64,000 bases of DNA from Paramesorhizobium endophyticum (GTDB lineage Bacteria > Pseudomonadota > Alphaproteobacteria > Rhizobiales > Rhizobiaceae), in NCBI RefSeq assembly GCF_014640615.1, contig NZ_BMHH01000013.1, forward strand, positions 63,820-127,819, in the 5' to 3' direction. Each line of letters opens with the position of its first letter. Position 1 is the stretch's first letter. The position numbers and the translations under genes were made by a program. This document shows, in pieces, positions 39,510-47,604 of this stretch. The notes beneath the pieces are model-generated. The model had not been told where the DNA came from. It saw only the letters and a program-made list of their open reading frames with translations, and ran no database searches.

Positions 39510-41246
39510 CTACCTCACAGCCGCCGGCAGAAGCCCGGGCCGCAGCAGCATATCCCAGCAATCGTTGAGCTTCACCTTCTGCTTACCCTTCAGCGCGTCC
39601 GCATAGATGTGCTGGAGCTCGCGACGGTTGGTGGTGAGCGGGCAGTGCGGCACGAGCACGAGATCCGTCTGGGCGATTGCTTGTTTTGCCGCTTCGTCGG
39701 GTGGCGGAACGGTTCGGCTGGGATCGGCGCCGATCTGGATATAGCGCGGCGCGCTGCTATCGAGAAGCCAGGGGAACGGGTTCGGGAAGTCGAGATTCAT
39801 GATCGTGGCGAAATGGATGCCATGGACGGCCTCGAACTCCCGGATGTCCTTGACGGCCTGATTGGCGGAAATCAGCCAGTGCATCTGGTAGTCGAGTTCC
39901 GCAAAAAGCCGCCAGCTGGGAAGCTGCCCCTTGGCCGAAAGATCGGCATAGGCGTCGCCATATTGCTGATAGTGCTTTTCGAGAAGCAGGGTGCGTTCCA
40001 GGATATCATGGTGCGTGGAGACGGCTCCAAGCGATTTCATCTCCGTCAGAGGGGTGGTGGCGTAGGTTGGCGAGACGACGATGGCGCGCAGCGTCTTGTG
40101 GACGATCTTGGCGGTAAAGGGGATGGCGACGAAACCGATGAGCACTGCGACCAGCAATTGCCGGGGGAGGGAATCGCGCGCGAAGCCGAGGAAGATGGCA
40201 AGCAGGATCGGCCACAGGAAGGAGAAATCCTGGCTGCCGGTGTTTTGCGTCTCGAAGAATATGCCTGCGATGAGCGCCACGCCGAGCCAGACGAAGTTGC
40301 TATCCACCAAGTGGCGGAAGGTGGCGGCGTTGCGGCTTCTGGCGATGGCGGCGAGCCGGTCGCGTTCGATCCAGAGGAGAACGCAGACGAGCACGATGCC
40401 TGCAAGGATGATATCGAGATCGGCGGAGAGGGCTGTCAGGAAACGCCATGCGAGACCTGACCGGTTGATATTCACGAGAAGGACGATGTCGCGGATATAG
40501 GCCGTGACCATATGCCCGTTGAGCTCGAGGCAGGCGAGGGCGGCAACGAAGATTGCGCCCGCGATCAGGACGCTGCGCCAGGAAATGCGGCCCGATAAAA
40601 GCGCCAGCAAGCCGATCAGTCCGCCCGCCAGGAAACCGGTGATCTTGAGCAGAAACAGGGCGAGCATGGTCAGCCCGCAGATAATGGCGAGCCGGCGGCC
40701 ATCCTTCACGAACATCAGCGCCGAGGTAAGGATATAAAGAAGAAGCGTGGCGTGCCGGTTATATATGCCGAAACCGTCCATGCCGGGGTAGCTATGGGTG
40801 ATCTGTACATTTGCGGGGCAGAGCGCGAAGATCAGGAATGGGACGAGCAGGGCGAAGGCGACTGGGCGTCTTTCTCTCGCGACCGCCTGCAGCACCGTGG
40901 CCATCAGCGGCGCGGCGATGATGAGGATCACCCATTGCGTGAGCAGGAGCGGCTGTGCATCGGGGAAGAGTTTCAGCCCCAGCGCAAAGAGATAATAGGT
41001 GATCGGCCCGACGGGGATCAGGAAATCGGTGTTCGGTATCTGGCCGTTGAAGATGCGCTGCGCGCCGTCGTAATAAATATAGGTGTCCCAATACATTGGG
41101 CCGATGGGCAGGACGATGGGGAGGCTCAGAAGCACGCAGGCGATCACAAGCACAATTGCGAGCCAGGCCAGCGGCGAGGACACGAGGCGGCGAAAGAAGG
41201 GGCTCCGTGTGCCTGCTTCGTTCATTTGCACGCTTGTATCGGTCAT
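39510..41246 (-). CDS. Polytopic GT-C-like glycosyltransferase (probable)
   Basis: The 578-residue protein has about eleven to twelve membrane helices in the N-terminal 400 residues and a soluble C-terminal domain. After helix 1, 'MYWDTYIYYDGAQRIFNGQI' carries an Asp in the first periplasmic loop, as in GT-C enzymes that use polyprenyl-phosphate sugars. 'PNTDFLIPVGPITYYLFALG' follows. It faces the UbiA/DprE1-like operon, so it is a candidate user of that lipid-linked sugar; this is inference. ATG 41246 with GGAGCAACG upstream is preferred over 41279. No closer family was recognised. Confidence 0.7.
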   Translation of the reverse strand: MTDTSVQMNEAGTRSPFFRRLVSSPLAWLAIVLVIACVLLSLPIVLPIGPMYWDTYIYYDGAQRIFNGQIPNTDFLIPVGPITYYLFALGLKLFPDAQPLLLTQWVILIIAAPLMATVLQAVARERRPVAFALLVPFLIFALCPANVQITHSYPGMDGFGIYNRHATLLLYILTSALMFVKDGRRLAIICGLTMLALFLLKITGFLAGGLIGLLALLSGRISWRSVLIAGAIFVAALACLELNGHMVTAYIRDIVLLVNINRSGLAWRFLTALSADLDIILAGIVLVCVLLWIERDRLAAIARSRNAATFRHLVDSNFVWLGVALIAGIFFETQNTGSQDFSFLWPILLAIFLGFARDSLPRQLLVAVLIGFVAIPFTAKIVHKTLRAIVVSPTYATTPLTEMKSLGAVSTHHDILERTLLLEKHYQQYGDAYADLSAKGQLPSWRLFAELDYQMHWLISANQAVKDIREFEAVHGIHFATIMNLDFPNPFPWLLDSSAPRYIQIGADPSRTVPPPDEAAKQAIAQTDLVLVPHCPLTTNRRELQHIYADALKGKQKVKLNDCWDMLLRPGLLPAAVR

Positions 41247-41418
41247 GTCGTTGCTCCCACGCGGCCTTTCATCGGGCATGGGGGAGGAAATGGCAATAGT
41301 TTCATGACGCTTTCAAATGGACACGCGGCGCTCCATGTCGCAAACAAGCCTTAACCGTGCCATTGTGCCCGGCATAGTGCCCAAAAAACCCGTCCTAAAT
41401 CCAAGGGAACCATAGACC

Positions 41419-43929
41419 ATGAAGACCCATGCCCGTGCGGTGGTGATCGGTGGCGGCGTGGTGGGCGTCTCGACGCTCTACCATCTGGCGAAGAAAGGCT
41501 GGAGCGACGTCGTCCTGATCGAGCGCAAGGAACTGACCTCCGGCTCGACCTGGCATGCGGCGGGCCTGTTGCCGCTCTTCAACCTGAGCTATTCGGTCGG
41601 GCAGATTCACAAATATTCGGTGAGGTTCTACAAAGAATTGCAGGAGGAGACCGGCATGAATGTCGGCTTCACCAATTGCACCAACATCCGCCTTGCTCGC
41701 ACCAAGGACCGCTGGGACGAATATATGTATTATGCCGGCGTGGCCGAGACCATCGGCGTTCCCGTCAAGCTGTTGACGCCCGATGAGGTCAAGGAAGTCT
41801 GGCCGCTCGCGGAAACGGACGGCATTCTGGGCGCGATCCAGCATCCGGACGATGGCTATATCCAGCCGGCTGATCTGACGCAGGCACTCGCGAAGGGCGC
41901 GCGGGACCGGGGCGCGACGATCTATCGTTATACGACCGTGACCGGCATCGAGCAGCAGCCGGACGGGCAGTGGCTGGTCAAGACCGACAAGGGCGATATC
42001 CTCACCGAGCATGTCATCTCCGCCACCGGCAACTTCGCTCGCAAAACGGGGCAGATGGTGGGGCTGGACGTGCCTGTCATTCCGGTCGAGCATCAATATA
42101 TCGTCACCGAGCCGCATCCGGCGATCCTCGAGCGCAAGGCCAAGGGCCTGCCGGAGATGGGTGTCCTGCGCGAAAGCGACTCCTCCTGGTATATGCGCGA
42201 GGAAAATGGCGGCCTGCTGCTCGGGCCTTATGAGAAGGGCGCGCCGGTCTGCTATGTGGACGGCCCCTCGGATGACAGCGAATATGAGCTGTTCCAGGAG
42301 GATCTTGATCGCCTGATGCCGCATATCGAGACGGCCATCGCGCGCGTTCCCGCCTTCGGCGAGGTGGGGATCAAGAAAGTGTACAATGGCGCGATTGCCT
42401 ATACGCCCGATGGTTCTCCTATCATTGGCCCCGCGCCACGGCTCAAGAATTTCTGGCTCAATGAGGGCCATTCCTTCGGCGTGACGGCGGCGGGCGGCGC
42501 AGGCTGGCAGCTTGCCGAATGGATCGTCGAGGGCGAGCCCTCCATTGACATGATGGGCGTCGATCCGCGCCGCTTCGGCCCCTATGCGACGGAAGGCTAT
42601 CTCAAGGAGAAGAACGAGGAAGCCTATGCCGAAGTGTTCTCGATCCATTATCCGGACGAGGAACGCGGCGCGGCTCGCCCTCTGAAGCGCTCGCCCTCCT
42701 ATGACCGGCAGAAGGCGCTGGGCGCGGTGTTCGGCTCCGTCTATGGCTGGGAGCGGGCCAACTGGTTCGCGCCTGAAGGCTATGGCATAGACGTCGCCTC
42801 GCTCGACAAGCCGGATGTGCTCATGAACCGCAACCACCCGCGTCCGGACGCGGAAGGCAAGGTGAAGGAGCTGTGGTCATTCCGCCGCTCGAACTATTTC
42901 GAGCATGTCGGCAACGAGGTGAAGAACGTCACTGAAAATGTCGGCCTGCTCGACATGACGGCCTTCGCCAAGATGGAGGTTTCTGGTCCGGGCGCCCGTG
43001 CTTGGCTCGACTCCATTCTCGCAAACAGCATTCCGAAGAAGCAGGGACGCATCGCGCTTTGCCATCTCCTGACGAAAAATGGCGGGGTGCGCTCGGAATT
43101 CACCGTTTACGAGTGGAAGCCGGGTTCGTTCTACCTCGTCTCGGCGGGTGCGTACGAGAACCATGACCACGACTATCTCTATAAGCTCCTGCCGTCAGAC
43201 GGCTCGGTGCGGCTGCGACCGATCACCCAGATGTTCGGCGTGCTGGTGCTGGCCGGGCCGAACAGTCGAAAGGTACTCCAGAAGCTGACCCGTACGGGCC
43301 TTGCGAATGAGGATTTCCCGTGGCTATCGGGCAAGCAGATCAATGTCGGCCCTGCCACCGCCCATGCGCTCCGTGTCAATTTCGTCGGCGAGCTTGGCTG
43401 GGAACTGCATCACCCGATCGAGCAGCAAAATACGATCTATGACTTGCTGATGGAAGCGGGAGCGGAGTTCGGCATCAAGCCGTTCGGCATCCGCGCCATG
43501 ACGTCGATGGCGGTGGAGAAGTCCTATCGCCTGATCCCGCGCGAGCTTTCCATCGAATACAACGCCTATGAATCCGGCCTCGACCGCTTCGTGCATCCCA
43601 ACAAGGGCGAGTTCATCGGCCGCGACGCGGTGGTGAAGGCGCGCGAGGACGGGCTCACGTGGAATTTCGTGACGCTGGAAGTGCATGGCGTCACCGATGC
43701 CGACGCGCGCGGCTCGGAGCCGATCTACAAGGATGGCCAGCTTATCGGCCGCGCTACCAACGGCGCTTATGGCTGGCGTTTGGGTAAGAGCCTCGCGCTG
43801 GCGATGGTTCGCCCGGAGTTCGCCGCGGCGGGTACGGAGCTTGATATCCGTATCCTCGGCACGCCGCACAAGGCGACTGTGATTGCGGAGTCGCCGTTCG
43901 ATGCGGAGAATGAGCGGTTGAGACAATAA
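41419..43929 (+). CDS. FAD-dependent dimethylglycine/sarcosine dehydrogenase-like protein with GcvT domain
   Basis: The 836-residue protein has an N-terminal DAO-type FAD domain ('AVVIGGGVVGVSTLYHLAKK', 'TSGSTWHAAGLLPLFNLSYS', with the His for covalent FAD). A GcvT-type folate-binding domain occupies about residues 430-830 ('NVGLLDMTAFAKMEVSGPGA', 'AHALRVNFVGELGWELHHPI'). This is the dimethylglycine/sarcosine dehydrogenase architecture: it oxidises N-methyl groups and passes formaldehyde to THF. Nearby corrinoid methyltransferase genes and the GbdR-like regulator make dimethylglycine, from glycine betaine, the likely substrate. Confidence 0.92.
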   Translation: MKTHARAVVIGGGVVGVSTLYHLAKKGWSDVVLIERKELTSGSTWHAAGLLPLFNLSYSVGQIHKYSVRFYKELQEETGMNVGFTNCTNIRLARTKDRWDEYMYYAGVAETIGVPVKLLTPDEVKEVWPLAETDGILGAIQHPDDGYIQPADLTQALAKGARDRGATIYRYTTVTGIEQQPDGQWLVKTDKGDILTEHVISATGNFARKTGQMVGLDVPVIPVEHQYIVTEPHPAILERKAKGLPEMGVLRESDSSWYMREENGGLLLGPYEKGAPVCYVDGPSDDSEYELFQEDLDRLMPHIETAIARVPAFGEVGIKKVYNGAIAYTPDGSPIIGPAPRLKNFWLNEGHSFGVTAAGGAGWQLAEWIVEGEPSIDMMGVDPRRFGPYATEGYLKEKNEEAYAEVFSIHYPDEERGAARPLKRSPSYDRQKALGAVFGSVYGWERANWFAPEGYGIDVASLDKPDVLMNRNHPRPDAEGKVKELWSFRRSNYFEHVGNEVKNVTENVGLLDMTAFAKMEVSGPGARAWLDSILANSIPKKQGRIALCHLLTKNGGVRSEFTVYEWKPGSFYLVSAGAYENHDHDYLYKLLPSDGSVRLRPITQMFGVLVLAGPNSRKVLQKLTRTGLANEDFPWLSGKQINVGPATAHALRVNFVGELGWELHHPIEQQNTIYDLLMEAGAEFGIKPFGIRAMTSMAVEKSYRLIPRELSIEYNAYESGLDRFVHPNKGEFIGRDAVVKAREDGLTWNFVTLEVHGVTDADARGSEPIYKDGQLIGRATNGAYGWRLGKSLALAMVRPEFAAAGTELDIRILGTPHKATVIAESPFDAENERLRQ

Positions 43930-43972
43930 GTGAGATAGTGCGTTCTGAACTGTCCCGGCAATGGAAACGTTG

Positions 43973-44122
43973 AGGAATGGATCCCAGTGACAAGCACTGG
44001 GATGACGGCTGGGGTGATCGCTTCTCGCTAATCTCCAACGCCTCGCTTGCCGCAGCCGTTCTTGTTAGGGCAAATACCTCTCCACCTCGTCATCCCAGTG
44101 CTTGTCACTGGGATCCATTCCT
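43973..44122. repeat. Paired double-hairpin repeat, copy 1
   Basis: A 35-bp unit AGGAATGGATCCCAGTGACA... (43973-44007) is repeated as an exact inverted copy at 44088-44122, with 80 bp between. Each unit is itself a hairpin: ATCCCAGTG-ACAAG-CACTGGGAT. A second pair lies at 47384-47528. The 230-base gap between flanking genes holds only this structure. Confidence 0.85.
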
Positions 44123-44161
44123 CTACGATGCCATGGCCGCATCGCAACAACTACTAACGCC

Positions 44162-45160
44162 TTACGCCACCATCGGCTGCTTCCGCTCGGCTCGTTCCTG
44201 CTGCGGGGATCGGCCATAAAGCTCCCGGTAGCATTTGGAGAAATGCGAGGCGGAGACGAAGCCGCAGGCGACGGCGACTTCCACCACCGGCATGGAGGAC
44301 TGGATCAGGAGATGGCGGGCGCGGTCGAGGCGGATTTCGAGATAATAGCGGGCAGGGGAGCGGCCCATCTCCTGCCGGAACAGGCGTTCGATCTGGCGGC
44401 GCGACAGGCCGACATGCTCCGCCACTTCGATGAGCGAGAGCGGTTCCGTCAGGCTCGCTTCCATCAGTTCGATGATGGTCAGCACCTTGGAATTCTGCAC
44501 GCCGAGCCGCGCGCGCAAGGGCAGGCGCTGGCGGTCATGCGGGTTGCGCACCCGGTCGGTCAGCGCCTGCTCACAGACGCGGTTGACGAGATTGTCGTCG
44601 AAATCATCGCCGATCAGCTTCAGCATCATGTCCAGCGCGGCGGTGCCCCCCGCACAGGTGTAAAGATTGCCGTCGACCTCGAAAAGGTCGGCATAGACAT
44701 CGGCCTTTGGGAAGGCTTCGGCGAAGCCCGGCAGGTTCTCCCAATGGATGGCGCAGCGCTTGCCGGAAAGCAGCCCGGCGGCGGCGAGAATATGCGCACC
44801 TGTGCAAAGACCACCCACGGCCACGCCGCGATTATATTCCTCGCGCAGCCAGGCGAAGACCGATTTGTTTTGGAATTTCTCGACATTGACACCCGAGCAG
44901 ACCAGCACCATCGACGGGCGGTCCTCGCCGGTGAGATAGCGGCGCTCGTCTTCCAGTGAGGTATTGACAGCGCACTCCACGCCATTCGACGCGCGCACCG
45001 GCTTGCCATCCGCCGAGGCGAGACGCCAGCGATAGGCATTGTAGCCCAGCATCCGGTTGGCAATGCGCAATGGCTCGATGGCCGTCGCAAACGCGATCAT
45101 CGAGAAATCAGGAACAAGAAAAAAGACGAATGAGCGCTTTATGAGCGTTTTCTGATGCAT
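44162..45160 (-). CDS. GlxA/AraC-family regulator, GbdR-like
   Basis: The 332-residue protein has an N-terminal DJ-1/PfpI-type ligand domain ('FFLVPDFSMIAFATAIEPLR', 'AVGGLCTGAHILAAAGLLSG') and a C-terminal AraC helix-turn-helix pair ('LSLIEVAEHVGLSRRQIERL', 'VVEVAVACGFVSASHFSKCY'). This is the GbdR/CdhR type that senses glycine betaine, dimethylglycine or carnitine. It lies directly beside the dimethylglycine-dehydrogenase-like gene and near the corrinoid pathway, so it is probably their activator. An inverted repeat at 45206-45228 lies upstream. Confidence 0.88.
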   Translation of the reverse strand: MHQKTLIKRSFVFFLVPDFSMIAFATAIEPLRIANRMLGYNAYRWRLASADGKPVRASNGVECAVNTSLEDERRYLTGEDRPSMVLVCSGVNVEKFQNKSVFAWLREEYNRGVAVGGLCTGAHILAAAGLLSGKRCAIHWENLPGFAEAFPKADVYADLFEVDGNLYTCAGGTAALDMMLKLIGDDFDDNLVNRVCEQALTDRVRNPHDRQRLPLRARLGVQNSKVLTIIELMEASLTEPLSLIEVAEHVGLSRRQIERLFRQEMGRSPARYYLEIRLDRARHLLIQSSMPVVEVAVACGFVSASHFSKCYRELYGRSPQQERAERKQPMVA

Positions 45161-45205
45161 GGCCGGTCACCACTGTCGTTCCCCGTCGCTTATGAACCAT
45201 TATTC

Positions 45206-45228
45206 TGGTTTCTTTACGACCGAAACCA
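45206..45228. promoter_or_regulatory. Inverted repeat upstream of the GbdR-like gene
   Basis: TGGTTTC (45206-45212) and GAAACCA (45222-45228) are inverted with a nine-base spacer. Further AACCATT copies lie on either side (near 45195 and 45235). It is 46 bases before the regulator start and may be an autoregulatory operator. Confidence 0.4.
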
Positions 45229-45291
45229 TTGAACCATAGAACTATTTCAAGGGGAAGTGCGACGTAATGCCTGTCGCAAAAAGAAAACGCC

Positions 45292-45459
45292 TCAAATGTC
45301 CTTTCTGCGCTTGTTTTCGTCTGCTCGCTGATCAAGCGCCGGCCAGCCGATATCCTGAAGGATATTCTCCGGCAGGGCGCAAAGGGCGCGATAGGTTTCG
45401 CGCTTGCGCCTGAATGCCAATATTCGCCGGTAAACATGAACGACGCCCGCGATGATCAT
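45292..45459 (-). CDS. DUF1127 family small protein
   Basis: The 55-residue protein starts MIIAGVVHVYRRILAFRRKR. The pattern of a basic helix followed by 'YRALCALPENILQDIGW' is the DUF1127 (YjiS-like) signature. Such proteins in alphaproteobacteria bind RNA and influence phosphate, C1 and stress regulons through small RNAs. AGGAGAACC precedes the ATG. It is divergent from a LysR gene 113 bases away, which may regulate it. Confidence 0.85.
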   Translation of the reverse strand: MIIAGVVHVYRRILAFRRKRETYRALCALPENILQDIGWPALDQRADENKRRKDI

Positions 45460-45572
45460 GATGGTTCTCCTGAAGCCAATTTCGTTTCCTCCCCTTGACT
45501 ATGGGGCTGGGTGCATGTTCAATCAAACGAAATTGATGAACCTATAAGTTCAGAATATTTGATGAGGCTATC

Positions 45573-46475
45573 ATGACCGCTCCCATGCACCATCCGCTGC
45601 CGATCCTTGACCTCGATGTGCTGCGCACCTTCGTCATGATCGCGGAGACGAAAAGTTTCTCCGCGGCGGCGAATGCCGTGTTCCGCACGCCTTCGGCGGT
45701 ATCGATGCAGATCAAGAAGCTGGAGGAGACGCTCGGCACGACGCTGCTCGACAGGGACGCGCGCTCCGTTTCATTGACCAGCGACGGCGAATTGCTGCTC
45801 GGCTATGCGCGGCGGATGCTGGCGCTCAATCGCGAGGCGGTGGCGAAATTCGTGGCGCCTACCGTGTCGGGTCTGGTGCGGCTCGGCTCACCCGACGATA
45901 TCGGCGAGTGGGTGCTGCCCTTCGTCCTGAAGCGCTTTGCCGAAACCCATCCGAATGTGACTGTCGATGTCATCATCGACCGCAGCCTCAATCTGCGCCG
46001 GCGGCTGGAGGAGCAGCGCCTCGACATCACGATGGTCAATGTCACGTGCTCGGGCTCGGAAAGCAGCGACATGGAAGTGCTGATGACTGAGGATCTGGTC
46101 TGGGTCGGGGCGAAGGGCGGTACGGCCTATGAGCGCGATCCGCTGCCCCTCTCCATGTGGGAGGAGGGCTGCGCCTGGCGGGGCAATGCTCTGGAGGCGC
46201 TGGATAAGGCCGGACGGGACTATCGCGTCGCCTATATGAGCGCGCATTCGACCGGGCAGCGCTCTGCCATCCTCGCCGATCTCGCCGTCGCGCCGTTCAG
46301 CAAATCGCTGGTCAGCGAAGGGATCGCCGTGCTGGGGCCGGAGCATGGCCTGCCGCCCCTCGGCCAATATCAGCTCGGCATGATTGTCGCCCGGAATGCC
46401 GGCCAGCATGTGCAGGTGGTCGCCCAGCATCTGCGCGGGATTTTCGAGACGTACCGGCGGACGAGGAAATTTTAG
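45573..46475 (+). CDS. LysR-family regulator (LrhA-like)
   Basis: The 300-residue protein has an N-terminal helix-turn-helix ('LDLDVLRTFVMIAETKSFSA', 'FRTPSAVSMQIKKLEETLGT') and a LysR ligand domain. 'LDLDVLRTFVMIAETKSFSAA' with 'LLDRDARSVSLTSDGELLLG' is closest to the LrhA/HexA group. It is divergent from the DUF1127 gene, so that gene is a probable target. An in-frame upstream start is not needed. The following YdcF gene is convergent, nine bases apart, so this is a single-gene unit. Confidence 0.88.
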   Translation: MTAPMHHPLPILDLDVLRTFVMIAETKSFSAAANAVFRTPSAVSMQIKKLEETLGTTLLDRDARSVSLTSDGELLLGYARRMLALNREAVAKFVAPTVSGLVRLGSPDDIGEWVLPFVLKRFAETHPNVTVDVIIDRSLNLRRRLEEQRLDITMVNVTCSGSESSDMEVLMTEDLVWVGAKGGTAYERDPLPLSMWEEGCAWRGNALEALDKAGRDYRVAYMSAHSTGQRSAILADLAVAPFSKSLVSEGIAVLGPEHGLPPLGQYQLGMIVARNAGQHVQVVAQHLRGIFETYRRTRKF

Positions 46476-46483
46476 GATACTGT

Positions 46484-47245
46484 TTATGCCTGGCCGGGGC
46501 GGCTGCGCGCCGGGTTCCATCCAAGCGCGTTGTAAAGCCTGAATCGCGCAATGCCGGTGTATTCATGCAGCGCGAAATCCATGAGCGCGAAATTATAGGC
46601 GAGGGGCAGGGGTGAAAGGATGGCGGAGGTGTAGTCTGCCCGTTCCGGTGTGGCATCGACGCCGAAATGGGAGAAATAAAGCTCGCTTCGCCGCATGTGG
46701 ATGCCCGATGTGACAAGCACTATCCGGTCCGGCTTGAGGTTTTCCAGAAGCCGGCTCGAAAACTCGGCGTTCTGCCAAGTATTCATGCTTTTGGCTTCCT
46801 CGATCACGTCAGAGGCGGCGACGCCGAGTTGCGTCAGCAGGCCGCTATAAACTGCAGCCTCGCTTTCTCCGGTCTTGCTCGCGTCTCCGCCGGTGACGAG
46901 GATTTTGCAGTCAGTCGCTGTTTTCCGGCACTCATTATAAAGCGATACGGCCTTGACGATCCGCGTATAGGCGAAAAATTGCGGCTCAACGCGTTGCGTG
47001 TCCGCGACCTTCTCGGCTCCGCCGCCAAGCAGAACAATCACGTTGCGCTGCCGCCATTCGACAGGGGATGGCGTGACGAACGGGGCCTGAAGCCTTGTCA
47101 GCAGGAATGACGGGACCGGCCCGCAACCGATGGCGAGGAACAGGGCGAGCGTTAGGCCCAGAAGCGTTCCAGCGGCTCGGCGCAATCCGAAAGCCACGCA
47201 AAAAGCCACCGCAACAAGCAGTATGAACAGGATAGGGAGCGACAT
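46484..47245 (-). CDS. YdcF family (DUF218) membrane-anchored protein
   Basis: The 253-residue protein has two N-terminal membrane helices (residues about 2-25 and 27-50). The DUF218 domain follows: 'NVIVLLGGGAEKVADTQRVE', 'KILVTGGDASKTGESEAAVY', 'EEAKSMNTWQNAEFSSRLLE' and 'IVLVTSGIHMRRSELYFSHF'. Members such as SanA, ElyC and YdcF act in envelope biogenesis and may handle polyprenyl lipids. It converges with the LysR gene. About 360 bases upstream are non-coding and hold a repeat pair. Confidence 0.88.
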   Translation of the reverse strand: MSLPILFILLVAVAFCVAFGLRRAAGTLLGLTLALFLAIGCGPVPSFLLTRLQAPFVTPSPVEWRQRNVIVLLGGGAEKVADTQRVEPQFFAYTRIVKAVSLYNECRKTATDCKILVTGGDASKTGESEAAVYSGLLTQLGVAASDVIEEAKSMNTWQNAEFSSRLLENLKPDRIVLVTSGIHMRRSELYFSHFGVDATPERADYTSAILSPLPLAYNFALMDFALHEYTGIARFRLYNALGWNPARSRPGQA

Positions 47246-47383
47246 AGGCCACCTATTTGTTTTCGTTTATAAATAATAGGGCGATTTTTCCGGTTTTGTC
47301 AAAAATGGGCTGCTTTGGAGTATTCAACTTTAGAAGCGGTCGCTCATTCTTTGATCGCTTGGGTCAAGGCCACCGTAGAGGAG

Positions 47384-47528
47384 TGGATCCCAGTGACAAG
47401 CACTGGGATGACGGGGTGGAGATGTTTTTTTACTACCGGATATGCTTTTTTGCCAAGCGAAGAGGCTGGACGTTTTGCTCGCCAGCAGCACAGCAACCCG
47501 TCATCCCAGTGCTTGTCACTGGGACCCA
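47384..47528. repeat. Paired double-hairpin repeat, copy 2
   Basis: TGGATCCCAGTGACAAGCAC... (47384-47415) recurs inverted at 47497-47528 with one mismatch. It is the same family as 43973-44122, with an unrelated 81-bp centre. The surrounding gap 47246-47604 has no convincing gene. Confidence 0.85.
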
Positions 47529-47604
47529 TGCCGCTACGTCCCCACGACAACAATGGTCCCAAAACGGAAATCAGGCGGTTCCATCAAAGGTCGGAACTAA
47601 ACAT

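Noticed and set aside
41395-42837. 480-codon minus-strand frame opposite the dimethylglycine-dehydrogenase-like gene
   Set aside because: It is a shadow of a clear FAD enzyme.
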